Part shown: positions 40,535 through 48,659 of the stretch, in pieces | Layout of the letters: every line of letters begins with the position of its first letter | Numbering within the stretch: position 1 is the stretch's first letter | Source of the DNA: Xenorhabdus ehlersii | Lineage (GTDB): Bacteria > Pseudomonadota > Gammaproteobacteria > Enterobacterales > Enterobacteriaceae | DNA length: 64,000 nt | Assembly (NCBI RefSeq): GCF_003610465.1 | Contig: NZ_RAQI01000002.1 | Location: 310,001-374,000, forward strand | Reading direction: 5' to 3' | Position numbers and translations under genes: made by a program | The notes under the pieces: generated by a model | Databases searched by the model: none | Told to the model about the DNA's origin: nothing | Seen by the model: the letters and a program-made list of their open reading frames with translations, nothing else

Positions 40535-41065
40535 ATGAAATCCAGTGGACAAAAATTTATCGCACGGAATCGCGCTCCTCGCGTACAGATTGAATATGAT
40601 GTCGAGCTTTACGGTTCAGAGAAGACGGTTCAATTACCATTTGTTATGGGGGTTATGGCTGATTTAGCAGGAAAACCTGTAGAAGCCTTGCCAGATGTTA
40701 ATGATCGCAAATTTTTGGAAATTGACATTGACAACTTTGATGAACGCATGAGATCAATCAAACCGCGAGCCGCCTTTCAGGTTGAAAATACCCTGACTGG
40801 TGATGGTAAGCTGAATGTCGATTTAACATTTGAAACTATGGAAGATTTTCAACCTGATGCTATAGCCAAAAAGGTCGAGCCATTGGCGCAATTGCTGGAA
40901 GCACGCACCCAACTGGCAAACCTGCTTTCTTATATGGACGGCAAAAATGGCGCAGAAAAACTGATTGCCGAGATATTGCAAAACCCCGCTCTGCTCAAAT
41001 CCTTGGCTGAAACACCAAATCTTACAGATAGCGCTTCAGCAGAAGGTAATGAAGATAAGGAGTAA
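40535..41065 (+). CDS. tssB: T6SS contractile sheath small subunit TssB (VipA)
   Basis: Forms the contractile sheath with TssC. It has 176 residues. The N-terminus contains FIARNRAPRVQIEYDVELYG and LPFVMGVMADLAG, family hallmarks. The start ATG has an ACGGAG ribosome site. Ends three bases before the preferred tssC start. Confidence 0.96.
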   Translation: MKSSGQKFIARNRAPRVQIEYDVELYGSEKTVQLPFVMGVMADLAGKPVEALPDVNDRKFLEIDIDNFDERMRSIKPRAAFQVENTLTGDGKLNVDLTFETMEDFQPDAIAKKVEPLAQLLEARTQLANLLSYMDGKNGAEKLIAEILQNPALLKSLAETPNLTDSASAEGNEDKE

Positions 41066-41068
41066 TTG

Positions 41069-42571
41069 ATGAGCCAAATTGAACAAGAAACCCAGATTCA
41101 ACAGGCACAGGTAGCAAAAGAATATACCCCTGATGAACTAAGTACATTGCTGAATAAGGAGTTTCGTCCGCAAAGTGATCATACCCGTAGTGCCGTTGAA
41201 AATGCGGTGAAAACACTGGCACAACAAGCGTTGGAAAACACGGTCACTATTTCTGGCGATACCTATCGTACTATCCAATCATTGATTGCTGAAATCGATA
41301 CCAAGATATCACAACAGGTGAACCATATTCTGCACCATGAAGAATTCCAGACCTTGGAAGGATCTTGGCGTGGTTTGCATTATATGGTAAGCAACACAGA
41401 AACCGATGAAATGCTGAAAATCCGTGTGATGTGCATTTCCAAGAAAGAGTTGAGCAACATACTAAAACGTTTCAAAGGTGTTAGTTGGGATCAAAGCCCA
41501 ATTTTCAAAAAGATCTATGAAGCGGAATATGGTCAATTCGGTGGCGAGCCATTTGGCTGTCTGGTGGGGGATTACTATTTCGACCATACCGCACCGGATG
41601 TTGAACTTCTGCGCCAGATGGCACAAATCAGTGCAGCAGCACACTGCCCATTTATTTCAGGCGCATCACCAAGTGTTATGCAAATGGAATCCTGGCAGGA
41701 ATTAGCGAATCCACGGGATCTCTCCAAGATTTTCCAAAACACTGAATATGCGCCTTGGCGCAGCTTACGTGAATCAGAAGACGTGCGTTACATCGGGTTG
41801 GCACTACCGCGTTTCCTTTCCCGTCTCCCCTATGGCGCCCTCACTAATCCCGTTGATAATTTCAATTTTGAGGAGAATACAGAAGGTCCAACGCATAATA
41901 ACTACACTTGGGCAAATGCCGCTTATGCTATGGCGGTTAATATTAATCGTTCTTTTAAACTGTATAGCTGGTGTACTTCTATCCGTGGTGTAGAATCCGG
42001 TGGTATCGTAGAAAACCTGCCTTGCTACACCTTCCCTTCTGATGATGGAGGGGTGGATATGAAGTGCCCAACGGAAGTCGCCATTAGCGATCGCCGTGAA
42101 GCAGAATTGGCAAAAAATGGGTTCATTCCGTTATTGCATCGCAAGAACACAGATGTTGCCGCCTTTATTGGTGCCCAATCCCTGCAAAAACCAGCAGAAT
42201 ACTATGATCCTGATGCGACTGCCAATGCCAACCTTGCTGCCCGTTTGCCCTACTTATTTGCCTGCTGTCGTTTCGCCCATTACCTGAAATGTATCGTGCG
42301 CGATAAGATCGGGACTTTTCAGGAGCGTTCAGATATGGAACGTTGGCTTAATGATTGGATTATAAATTATGTTGATGGCGATCCCGTTAACTCATCACAA
42401 GGAACTAAAGCGAGAAAACCGCTAGCAGCAGCAGAAGTTCTGGTGGAAGAACTGGAAGGCAACCCAGGATACTATCAGGCTAAATTTTTCCTGCGTCCCC
42501 ACTATCAACTGGAAGGTTTGACCGTTTCCCTACGCTTAGTTTCAAAACTCCCCTCACTAAAAGGAACCTAA
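41069..42571 (+). CDS. tssC: T6SS contractile sheath large subunit TssC (VipB)
   Basis: Large sheath subunit, 500 residues, which with TssB forms the spring that fires the Hcp tube. It includes LEGSWRGLHYMVSNTETDEM near residues 94-113, FGCLVGDYYFDH near 160 and the conserved C-terminus YYQAKFFLRPHYQLEGLTVS. I choose ATG 41069 (MSQIEQETQ), because it follows AAGGAG with good spacing; a TTG immediately before it would add one residue. The N-terminal helix that ClpV recognises in other systems would be at the start. Confidence 0.97.
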   Translation: MSQIEQETQIQQAQVAKEYTPDELSTLLNKEFRPQSDHTRSAVENAVKTLAQQALENTVTISGDTYRTIQSLIAEIDTKISQQVNHILHHEEFQTLEGSWRGLHYMVSNTETDEMLKIRVMCISKKELSNILKRFKGVSWDQSPIFKKIYEAEYGQFGGEPFGCLVGDYYFDHTAPDVELLRQMAQISAAAHCPFISGASPSVMQMESWQELANPRDLSKIFQNTEYAPWRSLRESEDVRYIGLALPRFLSRLPYGALTNPVDNFNFEENTEGPTHNNYTWANAAYAMAVNINRSFKLYSWCTSIRGVESGGIVENLPCYTFPSDDGGVDMKCPTEVAISDRREAELAKNGFIPLLHRKNTDVAAFIGAQSLQKPAEYYDPDATANANLAARLPYLFACCRFAHYLKCIVRDKIGTFQERSDMERWLNDWIINYVDGDPVNSSQGTKARKPLAAAEVLVEELEGNPGYYQAKFFLRPHYQLEGLTVSLRLVSKLPSLKGT

Positions 42572-42747
42572 TATTAAAAAATTAAGGAATATTTTTTACC
42601 TATAGAACTTCTATCTATCCAAAACTTATTTACCCGTCTTTGAATTTCAATACGTATATACCTTTATGCATAGCACCAATATGTATTTATTGGATGCACT
42701 TGTTAGTTTCATTCAACTATTCAACTCTCTATATTAAGGAGAAAATT
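42572..42747 (+). promoter_or_regulatory. Gap before hcp, probable separate hcp promoter region
   Basis: 176 AT-rich bases with no gene, in an otherwise tightly packed locus. With the terminator after hcp this suggests separate or boosted transcription of hcp. No specific promoter elements are claimed. Confidence 0.35.
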
Positions 42748-43239
42748 ATGTCTATTCCGGGCATTGATGCATATATTAACTTTACTGATGTTAAAGGAGA
42801 ATCAGGCGATAATGAGTTCAAAGAGTGGACGGCTGTCAGGTCGTTTTCACTTGAAGTAATGAACAATGTTAGTTCGCACTCTCAAGGTTCTGGATTAGGT
42901 GCAGGTATCGTGGCAGTTTCTGGTTTGTCTTTGGATATTTTGTTTGACAAGTCTACCATAACCTTGCGCCAATACCTCGTTAAAGGGACACATATCAAGG
43001 AAGTGCAACTTAAAGTACGTAGACAAGGAGGTAAACAAGAGCCTTGGTATACATTGGTTTTGACAAATTCCTTAGTCGCTCAATCCAGCCTGATATACGG
43101 GGATGGTGGTTTTTGTTCTTCTATCTTCCTGGCCTTCCAAAAACATAAAGAAAGCTATTTCTCTCAAGAATATGGCTCAGGCGCTAAAGGTGCCGAAGTC
43201 AGCTATGAATGGGATTCTTACGCCAATAAAGGCGGTTAA
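42748..43239 (+). CDS. hcp: T6SS tube protein Hcp (TssD)
   Basis: Hexameric ring protein that stacks into the secreted inner tube. It has 163 residues from ATG 42748 (MSIPGIDAYINFTDVKGESG), with an AAGGAGA ribosome site; upstream in-frame Met codons lack one. Typical segments are FSLEVMNNVSSHSQGSGLG, FDKSTITLRQYLVKGTHI and the C-terminal GAKGAEVSYEWDSYANKGG. A stem-loop terminator follows directly. Confidence 0.96.
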   Translation: MSIPGIDAYINFTDVKGESGDNEFKEWTAVRSFSLEVMNNVSSHSQGSGLGAGIVAVSGLSLDILFDKSTITLRQYLVKGTHIKEVQLKVRRQGGKQEPWYTLVLTNSLVAQSSLIYGDGGFCSSIFLAFQKHKESYFSQEYGSGAKGAEVSYEWDSYANKGG

Positions 43240-43263
43240 CATACACAAATCACACATATTAAT

Positions 43264-43300
43264 GGCCTTCCTGTGGATACTCACAGGAGGGCTACCTTTT
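43264..43300 (+). terminator. Stem-loop after hcp
   Basis: Eleven-pair stem GCCTTCCTGTG (43265-43275) / CACAGGAGGGC (43282-43292) with one T-G wobble, followed by TACCTTTT, 25 bases after the hcp stop. It probably reduces transcription from hcp into tagH and allows hcp to be made in excess. Confidence 0.65.
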
Positions 43301-43370
43301 CAATTTCATTATTTCAAAACGTAATTATCTCTTAATTCATCGTTATCTATAACAATAGGTATCCATACTT

Positions 43371-44936
43371 ATGAGATTCACCATTGTTAATCACTCTGGC
43401 TCAAGCTCCCCCCCACAACTGAGTCACGATTTTTCTCCCCCTGGAGGCACAATCGGTCGCAGTACAGAAAATAACTGGTATTTACCCGATGACGGACAAG
43501 CAATTGCCAGATTGCAAGCCATTGTGTCTATTTCTGCTGACGGAGAATGCCGGATAAATAATCAAGGCTCTGCCTCTGAAGTTTTACTGAACATGATACC
43601 CTTGGCTCCCAATCGCCAAGTTGAAATTCGTGATGGTGATATGCTGAATATTGGCAATTATCAGATCCAAGTTATTGATATCAATAAGAACCCATTACAA
43701 CAGGCGACCACCCACGGGATCAATGTTGGGCACTCGCTAACTGCCAATGAAACAAAAATTCCCAGTGAAATCTGGGACGTCATTGAACACATTTCAACCA
43801 CTTCTGCTACCCCATCTTCTTCTGATTCACCCCAAGCTAAACCGGAAATAAACGACAATAACCCTCTGGTAACAAGCCAATATGATAAAGAACGCAACCC
43901 AATTGATCCATTAGCAGAAATTGAGCCAACAACCGATTTTGACGCTCTACAATTACGGGCAACAGATCCGATTGCCATGTTCAATTCAGATACCACTTTT
44001 CAACAAGAAGACATATTGGATGACCATACACCTACCACGTTATTGCCACATGATGAGGATGATCAAGATGATGATAAACAGGAGGTTGACCCACTGGCAC
44101 TGTTTTCCGACAAACACATTAAGGCTGCACAATCCGCTAAAGATGATGATCTATTAAATCAAATATTGGATAACGCCATGCCATTGAAGGAACCGGCTAA
44201 TATAGAAGAAACAGGAAAGGAAACCTTCCACGATTATGACCAAAATCAAGACATACACCATTACCAGGACACACCCGCTCATCAAAATACAAATAACCAA
44301 GATGCACACCAGCATCAAAACAATAGCGTCATCAAATTAGAAGGAAAATTACTGGCGGCGTTATTAGATGGTATGGGGCTAAAAGAGATCAACAGGCTGC
44401 AATTTGATGAACAAAAAATGTATCAATTAGGACTACTCGTCAGTCAGTTAACTCAGGGTATTATCACTCTCAACACCTTACGTACCCAACTGAACCACGA
44501 AACAAACGCAGCCATGCCCCAACCTCAGTCTAACGCCAACAACCCATTTAAACTTTTACCTTCTGGCCAGTCTATTTTGGTGCTGATGCTTTGTCATCAT
44601 GTACCAGGGTTTATGCCACTTGAACTGGCAACCCGTGACATTTTGATCGAGTTGCAAGCACACCAATCGGGCATGATTGCGGGAATACGTGCTATTACGA
44701 CAAATATATTGCATTTATTCCATCCCGCTACTCTTGAACGAAAAGCACAGGAAGACAATTACTTGCCGCGTTTTTCTTTGTCATTGGCTAACAACAAAGC
44801 CTCAATGTGGGAGTACCTCATCAAACATTACCAAGAAATAGAGAAAGAGTTTAAACAAGACTCTTTCCTGTTTGGTGAAAAATTCCTGCATGCCTATGAA
44901 GCAGAAGTTAACCGATATAAAAACTCCCAATTATAA
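43371..44936 (+). CDS. tagH: FHA-domain protein TagH (ImpI/VasC type)
   Basis: Phosphothreonine-reading T6SS accessory protein, 521 residues. The FHA domain spans about residues 10-105 (GGTIGRSTENNWYLPDDG; INNQGSASEVLLN; VEIRDGDMLNIGNYQIQV). A long acidic, Asp/Gln/His-rich linker follows (about 150-320). The C-terminal VasC-like helical domain starts near 325 (KLEGKLLAALLDGMGLKEI). With the kinase-like gene at the end of the locus it suggests a phosphorylation switch, but no threonine phosphatase gene is present. Confidence 0.9.
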   Translation: MRFTIVNHSGSSSPPQLSHDFSPPGGTIGRSTENNWYLPDDGQAIARLQAIVSISADGECRINNQGSASEVLLNMIPLAPNRQVEIRDGDMLNIGNYQIQVIDINKNPLQQATTHGINVGHSLTANETKIPSEIWDVIEHISTTSATPSSSDSPQAKPEINDNNPLVTSQYDKERNPIDPLAEIEPTTDFDALQLRATDPIAMFNSDTTFQQEDILDDHTPTTLLPHDEDDQDDDKQEVDPLALFSDKHIKAAQSAKDDDLLNQILDNAMPLKEPANIEETGKETFHDYDQNQDIHHYQDTPAHQNTNNQDAHQHQNNSVIKLEGKLLAALLDGMGLKEINRLQFDEQKMYQLGLLVSQLTQGIITLNTLRTQLNHETNAAMPQPQSNANNPFKLLPSGQSILVLMLCHHVPGFMPLELATRDILIELQAHQSGMIAGIRAITTNILHLFHPATLERKAQEDNYLPRFSLSLANNKASMWEYLIKHYQEIEKEFKQDSFLFGEKFLHAYEAEVNRYKNSQL

Positions 44937-44953
44937 TAGCGAATAAGTGAATC

Positions 44954-45508
44954 ATGAACGAGAATATAACTTTATTGCATGGTGGTTATCATAGTCGGAA
45001 TAACGCTACGCGTATTACTGCCAAAGATAGAATGTTACCTTCTTTATTTGACAGACTCACCGATCATGAACCTGATAAAAAACAAGAAACAATCAGCAAT
45101 TACATGCTGTCGCACACGGCCTTAAGACAAAATCTCCTAAGGGATTTGCAATGGTTACTCAATAACATCAACAGCGAATACTCGGAAGATCTCACCCCTT
45201 TTCCAGAAATTCGCCATTCTGTGTATAACTTTGGTTTGCCCTCCTTAGCAGGTGAATGCATATCTGAAATAGAATGGGGGAATATCCAGAACAGAATCAT
45301 TACAGCCATTCATATATTCGAGCCACGTATCATTCCCGATGGGCTGGAAGTCAGTTGTATATCCGATCCCCATACATTACCCCTATACAACACTTTATCC
45401 ATAGAGATAAAGGGATTGTTGTGGTGCGTTCCCTGGCCACTGGAATTCCTGTTCCGCAGTGATATCGATCTTGAAAACGGTTACTTCACTATAAAAGAGG
45501 CTGGGTGA
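44954..45508 (+). CDS. tssE: T6SS baseplate protein TssE (gp25-like)
   Basis: Baseplate wedge component related to phage T4 gp25, 184 residues. It contains MLPSLFDRLTDHEPD near residues 27-41, NLLRDLQWLLNN near 59-70, and FPEIRHSVYNFGLPSLAG near 82-99 carrying the gp25 core motif. Start 17 bases after tagH. Confidence 0.93.
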   Translation: MNENITLLHGGYHSRNNATRITAKDRMLPSLFDRLTDHEPDKKQETISNYMLSHTALRQNLLRDLQWLLNNINSEYSEDLTPFPEIRHSVYNFGLPSLAGECISEIEWGNIQNRIITAIHIFEPRIIPDGLEVSCISDPHTLPLYNTLSIEIKGLLWCVPWPLEFLFRSDIDLENGYFTIKEAG

Positions 45509-45652
45509 CCGAGCTGAAAAAACGCCATCCGGCCTATGTGACCATTCCTTAACTTTTAACCACAAGGGTGAATGCAGAAAGATTGCTGAGGCAAGAGTAA
45601 CGATGACAAAGTCATTTTTGTCTTGCAAACGAGATGCGTTCATATAAGGAAT
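45509..45652. other. Gap between tssE and tssF
   Basis: 144 bases without a supported gene. A small hairpin ATGAC-aaa-GTCAT followed by TTTTG lies at 45603-45619. Short peptide-like stretches (VTELKKRHPAYVTIP ending at a TAA near 45552) look like leftovers of another gene but cannot be assigned. Confidence 0.3.
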
Positions 45653-47530
45653 ATGGATAATAAACTACTTGAATATTATAACCGTGAATTAGTGTATTTA
45701 CGGGAAATGGGTAAAGAATTTGCCAAACTCTACCCTAAGGTTGCCAATCGCTTAGGAATGCATGGCATTGACGTTGTTGACCCCTATGTTGAACGCCTGA
45801 TGGAAGGGTTTGCTTTTCTGACTTCCCGCATTCAATTGAAAATGGATGCGGAATTCCCCCACTTTTCCGAGCAATTACTGGAGATACTGTACCCTAACTA
45901 TTTATCTCCTACACCTTCAATGGCAATCGTCGAACTCAAGCCAGATACCAGCAAGGGAGATATTAGCCATGGATTTTTAGTGCCGCGAGGCACAATCATG
46001 CACTGCCAAACATTGAAAAAGGATGGGATCAATTTCCACTACACCACCACACAAGATGTCACCTTACAGCCGCTGCATCTAAAGAACGTTGAACTTGGCA
46101 GGATCCCCGCTAACCTTCCGCTCGTGGCACTGAACCTTCATCAATATGGCGCCGTCAGTGCATTGCGCATTCACCTTGGCTGTCAAGGAAAATTTTTTCT
46201 CAATGAACTGGATCTCAGGAAACTGGTATTCTTTCTTTCCGGGCCAGATATTCAATCCCAACGGTTGTTGGAACTGATTATGGAACATTCTGTTGGCATA
46301 GTATGCCAGACGCTTGGTGATACCCCCCAATATCAGGTCTTGCCCGATATATTCCCGCATCATGAAGGATTTGATGATGATCAGTCATTACTACCCAATG
46401 ACTCGCGTAATTTCAGTGGCTATCGACAGCTCCAGGAATATTTTGCTTTTCCGGCACGCTTTCAATTCTTCAGTATCAGTAGCATGGAATCTTTACTAAA
46501 ACAGACAAAAGAAAAGAGTGAATTTGAGTTAATACTGCTTTTGGATCAAACCGACTCCGAACTGGAACGTTTGGTGGATGCCTCTTATCTGGCCTTGAAC
46601 AGTACACCGGTAATTAATTTATTCCCTAAAATCACGGAACGAATCTCGGTGGAAGAAAGTACCAGTGAATACCATTTAGTTGTCGATAACATTCGTCCTC
46701 TGGATTACGAGATTTTCTCGGTACAACGCCTGCACGGCGCAAACATCAAACGTAAAGAAACACAAATATTCAGGCCATTTTGGTCTACTCTCAGTGATGA
46801 CAATGGTAATTACGGCTCTTACTTTTCTGTGCGCCGTGAACCCCGTATCTTATCTGAACATACCCGTCACTACGGAACCCGAACCAGTTATGTTGGAACA
46901 GAATCCTTTGTCTCTATTGTTGATGAACAGAACTCCCCGTGGCTCAATGAGCTAAAATTCCTGACCGCTGACGTCATGTGCACCAACCGTGACTTATCCG
47001 CGATGTTGCGCCAACAGGATCTCAACAGTTTTGTCATGCTAGATTCGATTCCAATCAACCAAATTGTATTTCTCAAAAGACCCACCATTCCACGTCCTGC
47101 CTTAGCACAAGGCCCAACCTCTTGGAAACTAATTAGCCAGCTTCAACTTAATTATCTGAACTTCATGGATAAAGATGACGAGCAAGGAGGTACTCAGGCA
47201 TTACGACAATTGCTGAGCTTATATGCCAACCTTGCAGAGCCAGCCGTCGTCCGCCAGATTAATGGCATCCGACACAGTTCATTAAAAACGATTTATCGGC
47301 GGGTTCCTGAGCCTGGTCCGATCGTCTTTGCCCGTGGTGTTAGTATTAGAATTGAAGTGAATGAACAAGAATTTGCAGGAACCAGCCCCTGGCTGTTGGG
47401 TAGCGTATTGGAAAAGCTCTTCTCACGACTGGTCACCATGAACTCCTTTACTGAAATGACGCTATATAGCCAGCAACGCGGCAATATCGGATTTTGGCCT
47501 GCCCGTATGGGCAACAAGAATTTGCTATAA
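45653..47530 (+). CDS. tssF: T6SS baseplate protein TssF
   Basis: Baseplate wedge protein, 625 residues from ATG 45653 (MDNKLLEYYNRELVYLREMG); an AAGGA lies three bases upstream, which is close. It contains LYPKVANRLGMHGIDVVDPY near residues 24-43, FPHFSEQLLEILYPNYLSPT near 74-93 and the C-terminal FTEMTLYSQQRGNIGFWPAR. The frame can be extended ten codons to a TTG, which I consider less likely. Confidence 0.95.
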   Translation: MDNKLLEYYNRELVYLREMGKEFAKLYPKVANRLGMHGIDVVDPYVERLMEGFAFLTSRIQLKMDAEFPHFSEQLLEILYPNYLSPTPSMAIVELKPDTSKGDISHGFLVPRGTIMHCQTLKKDGINFHYTTTQDVTLQPLHLKNVELGRIPANLPLVALNLHQYGAVSALRIHLGCQGKFFLNELDLRKLVFFLSGPDIQSQRLLELIMEHSVGIVCQTLGDTPQYQVLPDIFPHHEGFDDDQSLLPNDSRNFSGYRQLQEYFAFPARFQFFSISSMESLLKQTKEKSEFELILLLDQTDSELERLVDASYLALNSTPVINLFPKITERISVEESTSEYHLVVDNIRPLDYEIFSVQRLHGANIKRKETQIFRPFWSTLSDDNGNYGSYFSVRREPRILSEHTRHYGTRTSYVGTESFVSIVDEQNSPWLNELKFLTADVMCTNRDLSAMLRQQDLNSFVMLDSIPINQIVFLKRPTIPRPALAQGPTSWKLISQLQLNYLNFMDKDDEQGGTQALRQLLSLYANLAEPAVVRQINGIRHSSLKTIYRRVPEPGPIVFARGVSIRIEVNEQEFAGTSPWLLGSVLEKLFSRLVTMNSFTEMTLYSQQRGNIGFWPARMGNKNLL

Positions 47531-47540
47531 CAGGCAAGAA

Positions 47541-48596
47541 ATGAATATGATGCAAAAAAATTCTATTTCTATTCATCAACTATGCCGTTTGCCGGATAAC
47601 TTTTGGCAGCAACTCACCCAAACCCCCTGGCAATTCGACTTATTTCAAACCCTGCGCCGTATAGATGCCCAATCTGGGGCAAGTTATATGCTAGGTTTTG
47701 CCCCATTACCGAAATATGATCTACTGCGGTTGGGACAAAAAGCTTCCATGATTTTCGCTCCTTCTACTATTGCGGAAGTCAAGCAGCGAGAAAACTCGAA
47801 GCTGTATGACATGCTCATTTACAGTTTTGGCTTGTTCGGTCCCAATGGCCCATTGCCACTACATATGACCGAATATGCCTATACACGACAATATAATTAT
47901 CAAGATCCAACCCTGAATGCATTCGCTAACCTATTCCATCATAGATTAATACTGTTGTTCTATCGAGCCTGGGCCAATACTCAGCCAACCGTATCGCTCG
48001 ATCGTCAGGATAATCAACGCTTTTGCCATTACTTCTCCTGTTTGGTGGGTATGGGTTTGCCTGCTCAACAAAAACCAGACACCCTCAATGATCACGCGCG
48101 TTATTTTTTATCTGGCCATTTATCCCGTCAAGGGCATAACGCAGAAGGGTTAGAAAAAATACTTTCCTGTTATTTCCATGTGCCGCTAAAAATTGTGCAA
48201 AATATTCCCCAATGGCTAAAAGTCGAAGTACAGGATCAAACCCAATTAAAAGCAGGACGCAACATGCCACGTTTGGGTAAGTCGGCTTTTTTAGGCCTTG
48301 CACTCTACGATATTCAACATAAATTTCGCATAAAATTGGGTCCGCTAAAACTGGCTGAATACAAGATGTTCTTGCCGGAAGAATCCAAATCAAGGCAGTT
48401 GCGTGACTGGGTTTATCAATATTTGGGGATTGAATACGCATGGGATGTCCAGTTAATTCTCCACCAGTCAGATGTAAAAGGGATTTGTCTGTCTGAACCG
48501 ATAAAATTAGGACTAAGCAGTTGGCTTGGAAAAATTAAGCTGGATAAAAATAAACAACCAACCCATCGCGGGGATTTAATTTATAAGCCGGAATGA
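47541..48596 (+). CDS. tssG: T6SS baseplate protein TssG
   Basis: Baseplate wedge protein that pairs with TssF, 351 residues. Typical segments are FDLFQTLRRIDAQSG near residues 34-48, YSFGLFGPNGPLPLHMTEYA near 94-113, and FFHRLILLFYRAWANTQP-like FHHRLILLFYRAWANTQPTV near 132-151. Start ten bases after tssF. Confidence 0.95.
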   Translation: MNMMQKNSISIHQLCRLPDNFWQQLTQTPWQFDLFQTLRRIDAQSGASYMLGFAPLPKYDLLRLGQKASMIFAPSTIAEVKQRENSKLYDMLIYSFGLFGPNGPLPLHMTEYAYTRQYNYQDPTLNAFANLFHHRLILLFYRAWANTQPTVSLDRQDNQRFCHYFSCLVGMGLPAQQKPDTLNDHARYFLSGHLSRQGHNAEGLEKILSCYFHVPLKIVQNIPQWLKVEVQDQTQLKAGRNMPRLGKSAFLGLALYDIQHKFRIKLGPLKLAEYKMFLPEESKSRQLRDWVYQYLGIEYAWDVQLILHQSDVKGICLSEPIKLGLSSWLGKIKLDKNKQPTHRGDLIYKPE

Positions 48597-48659
48597 TCCC
48601 CCTCTCTTGCCTGCAAAACAAAACTCAATCACTGTCAACAATACTACGGATTATACACT

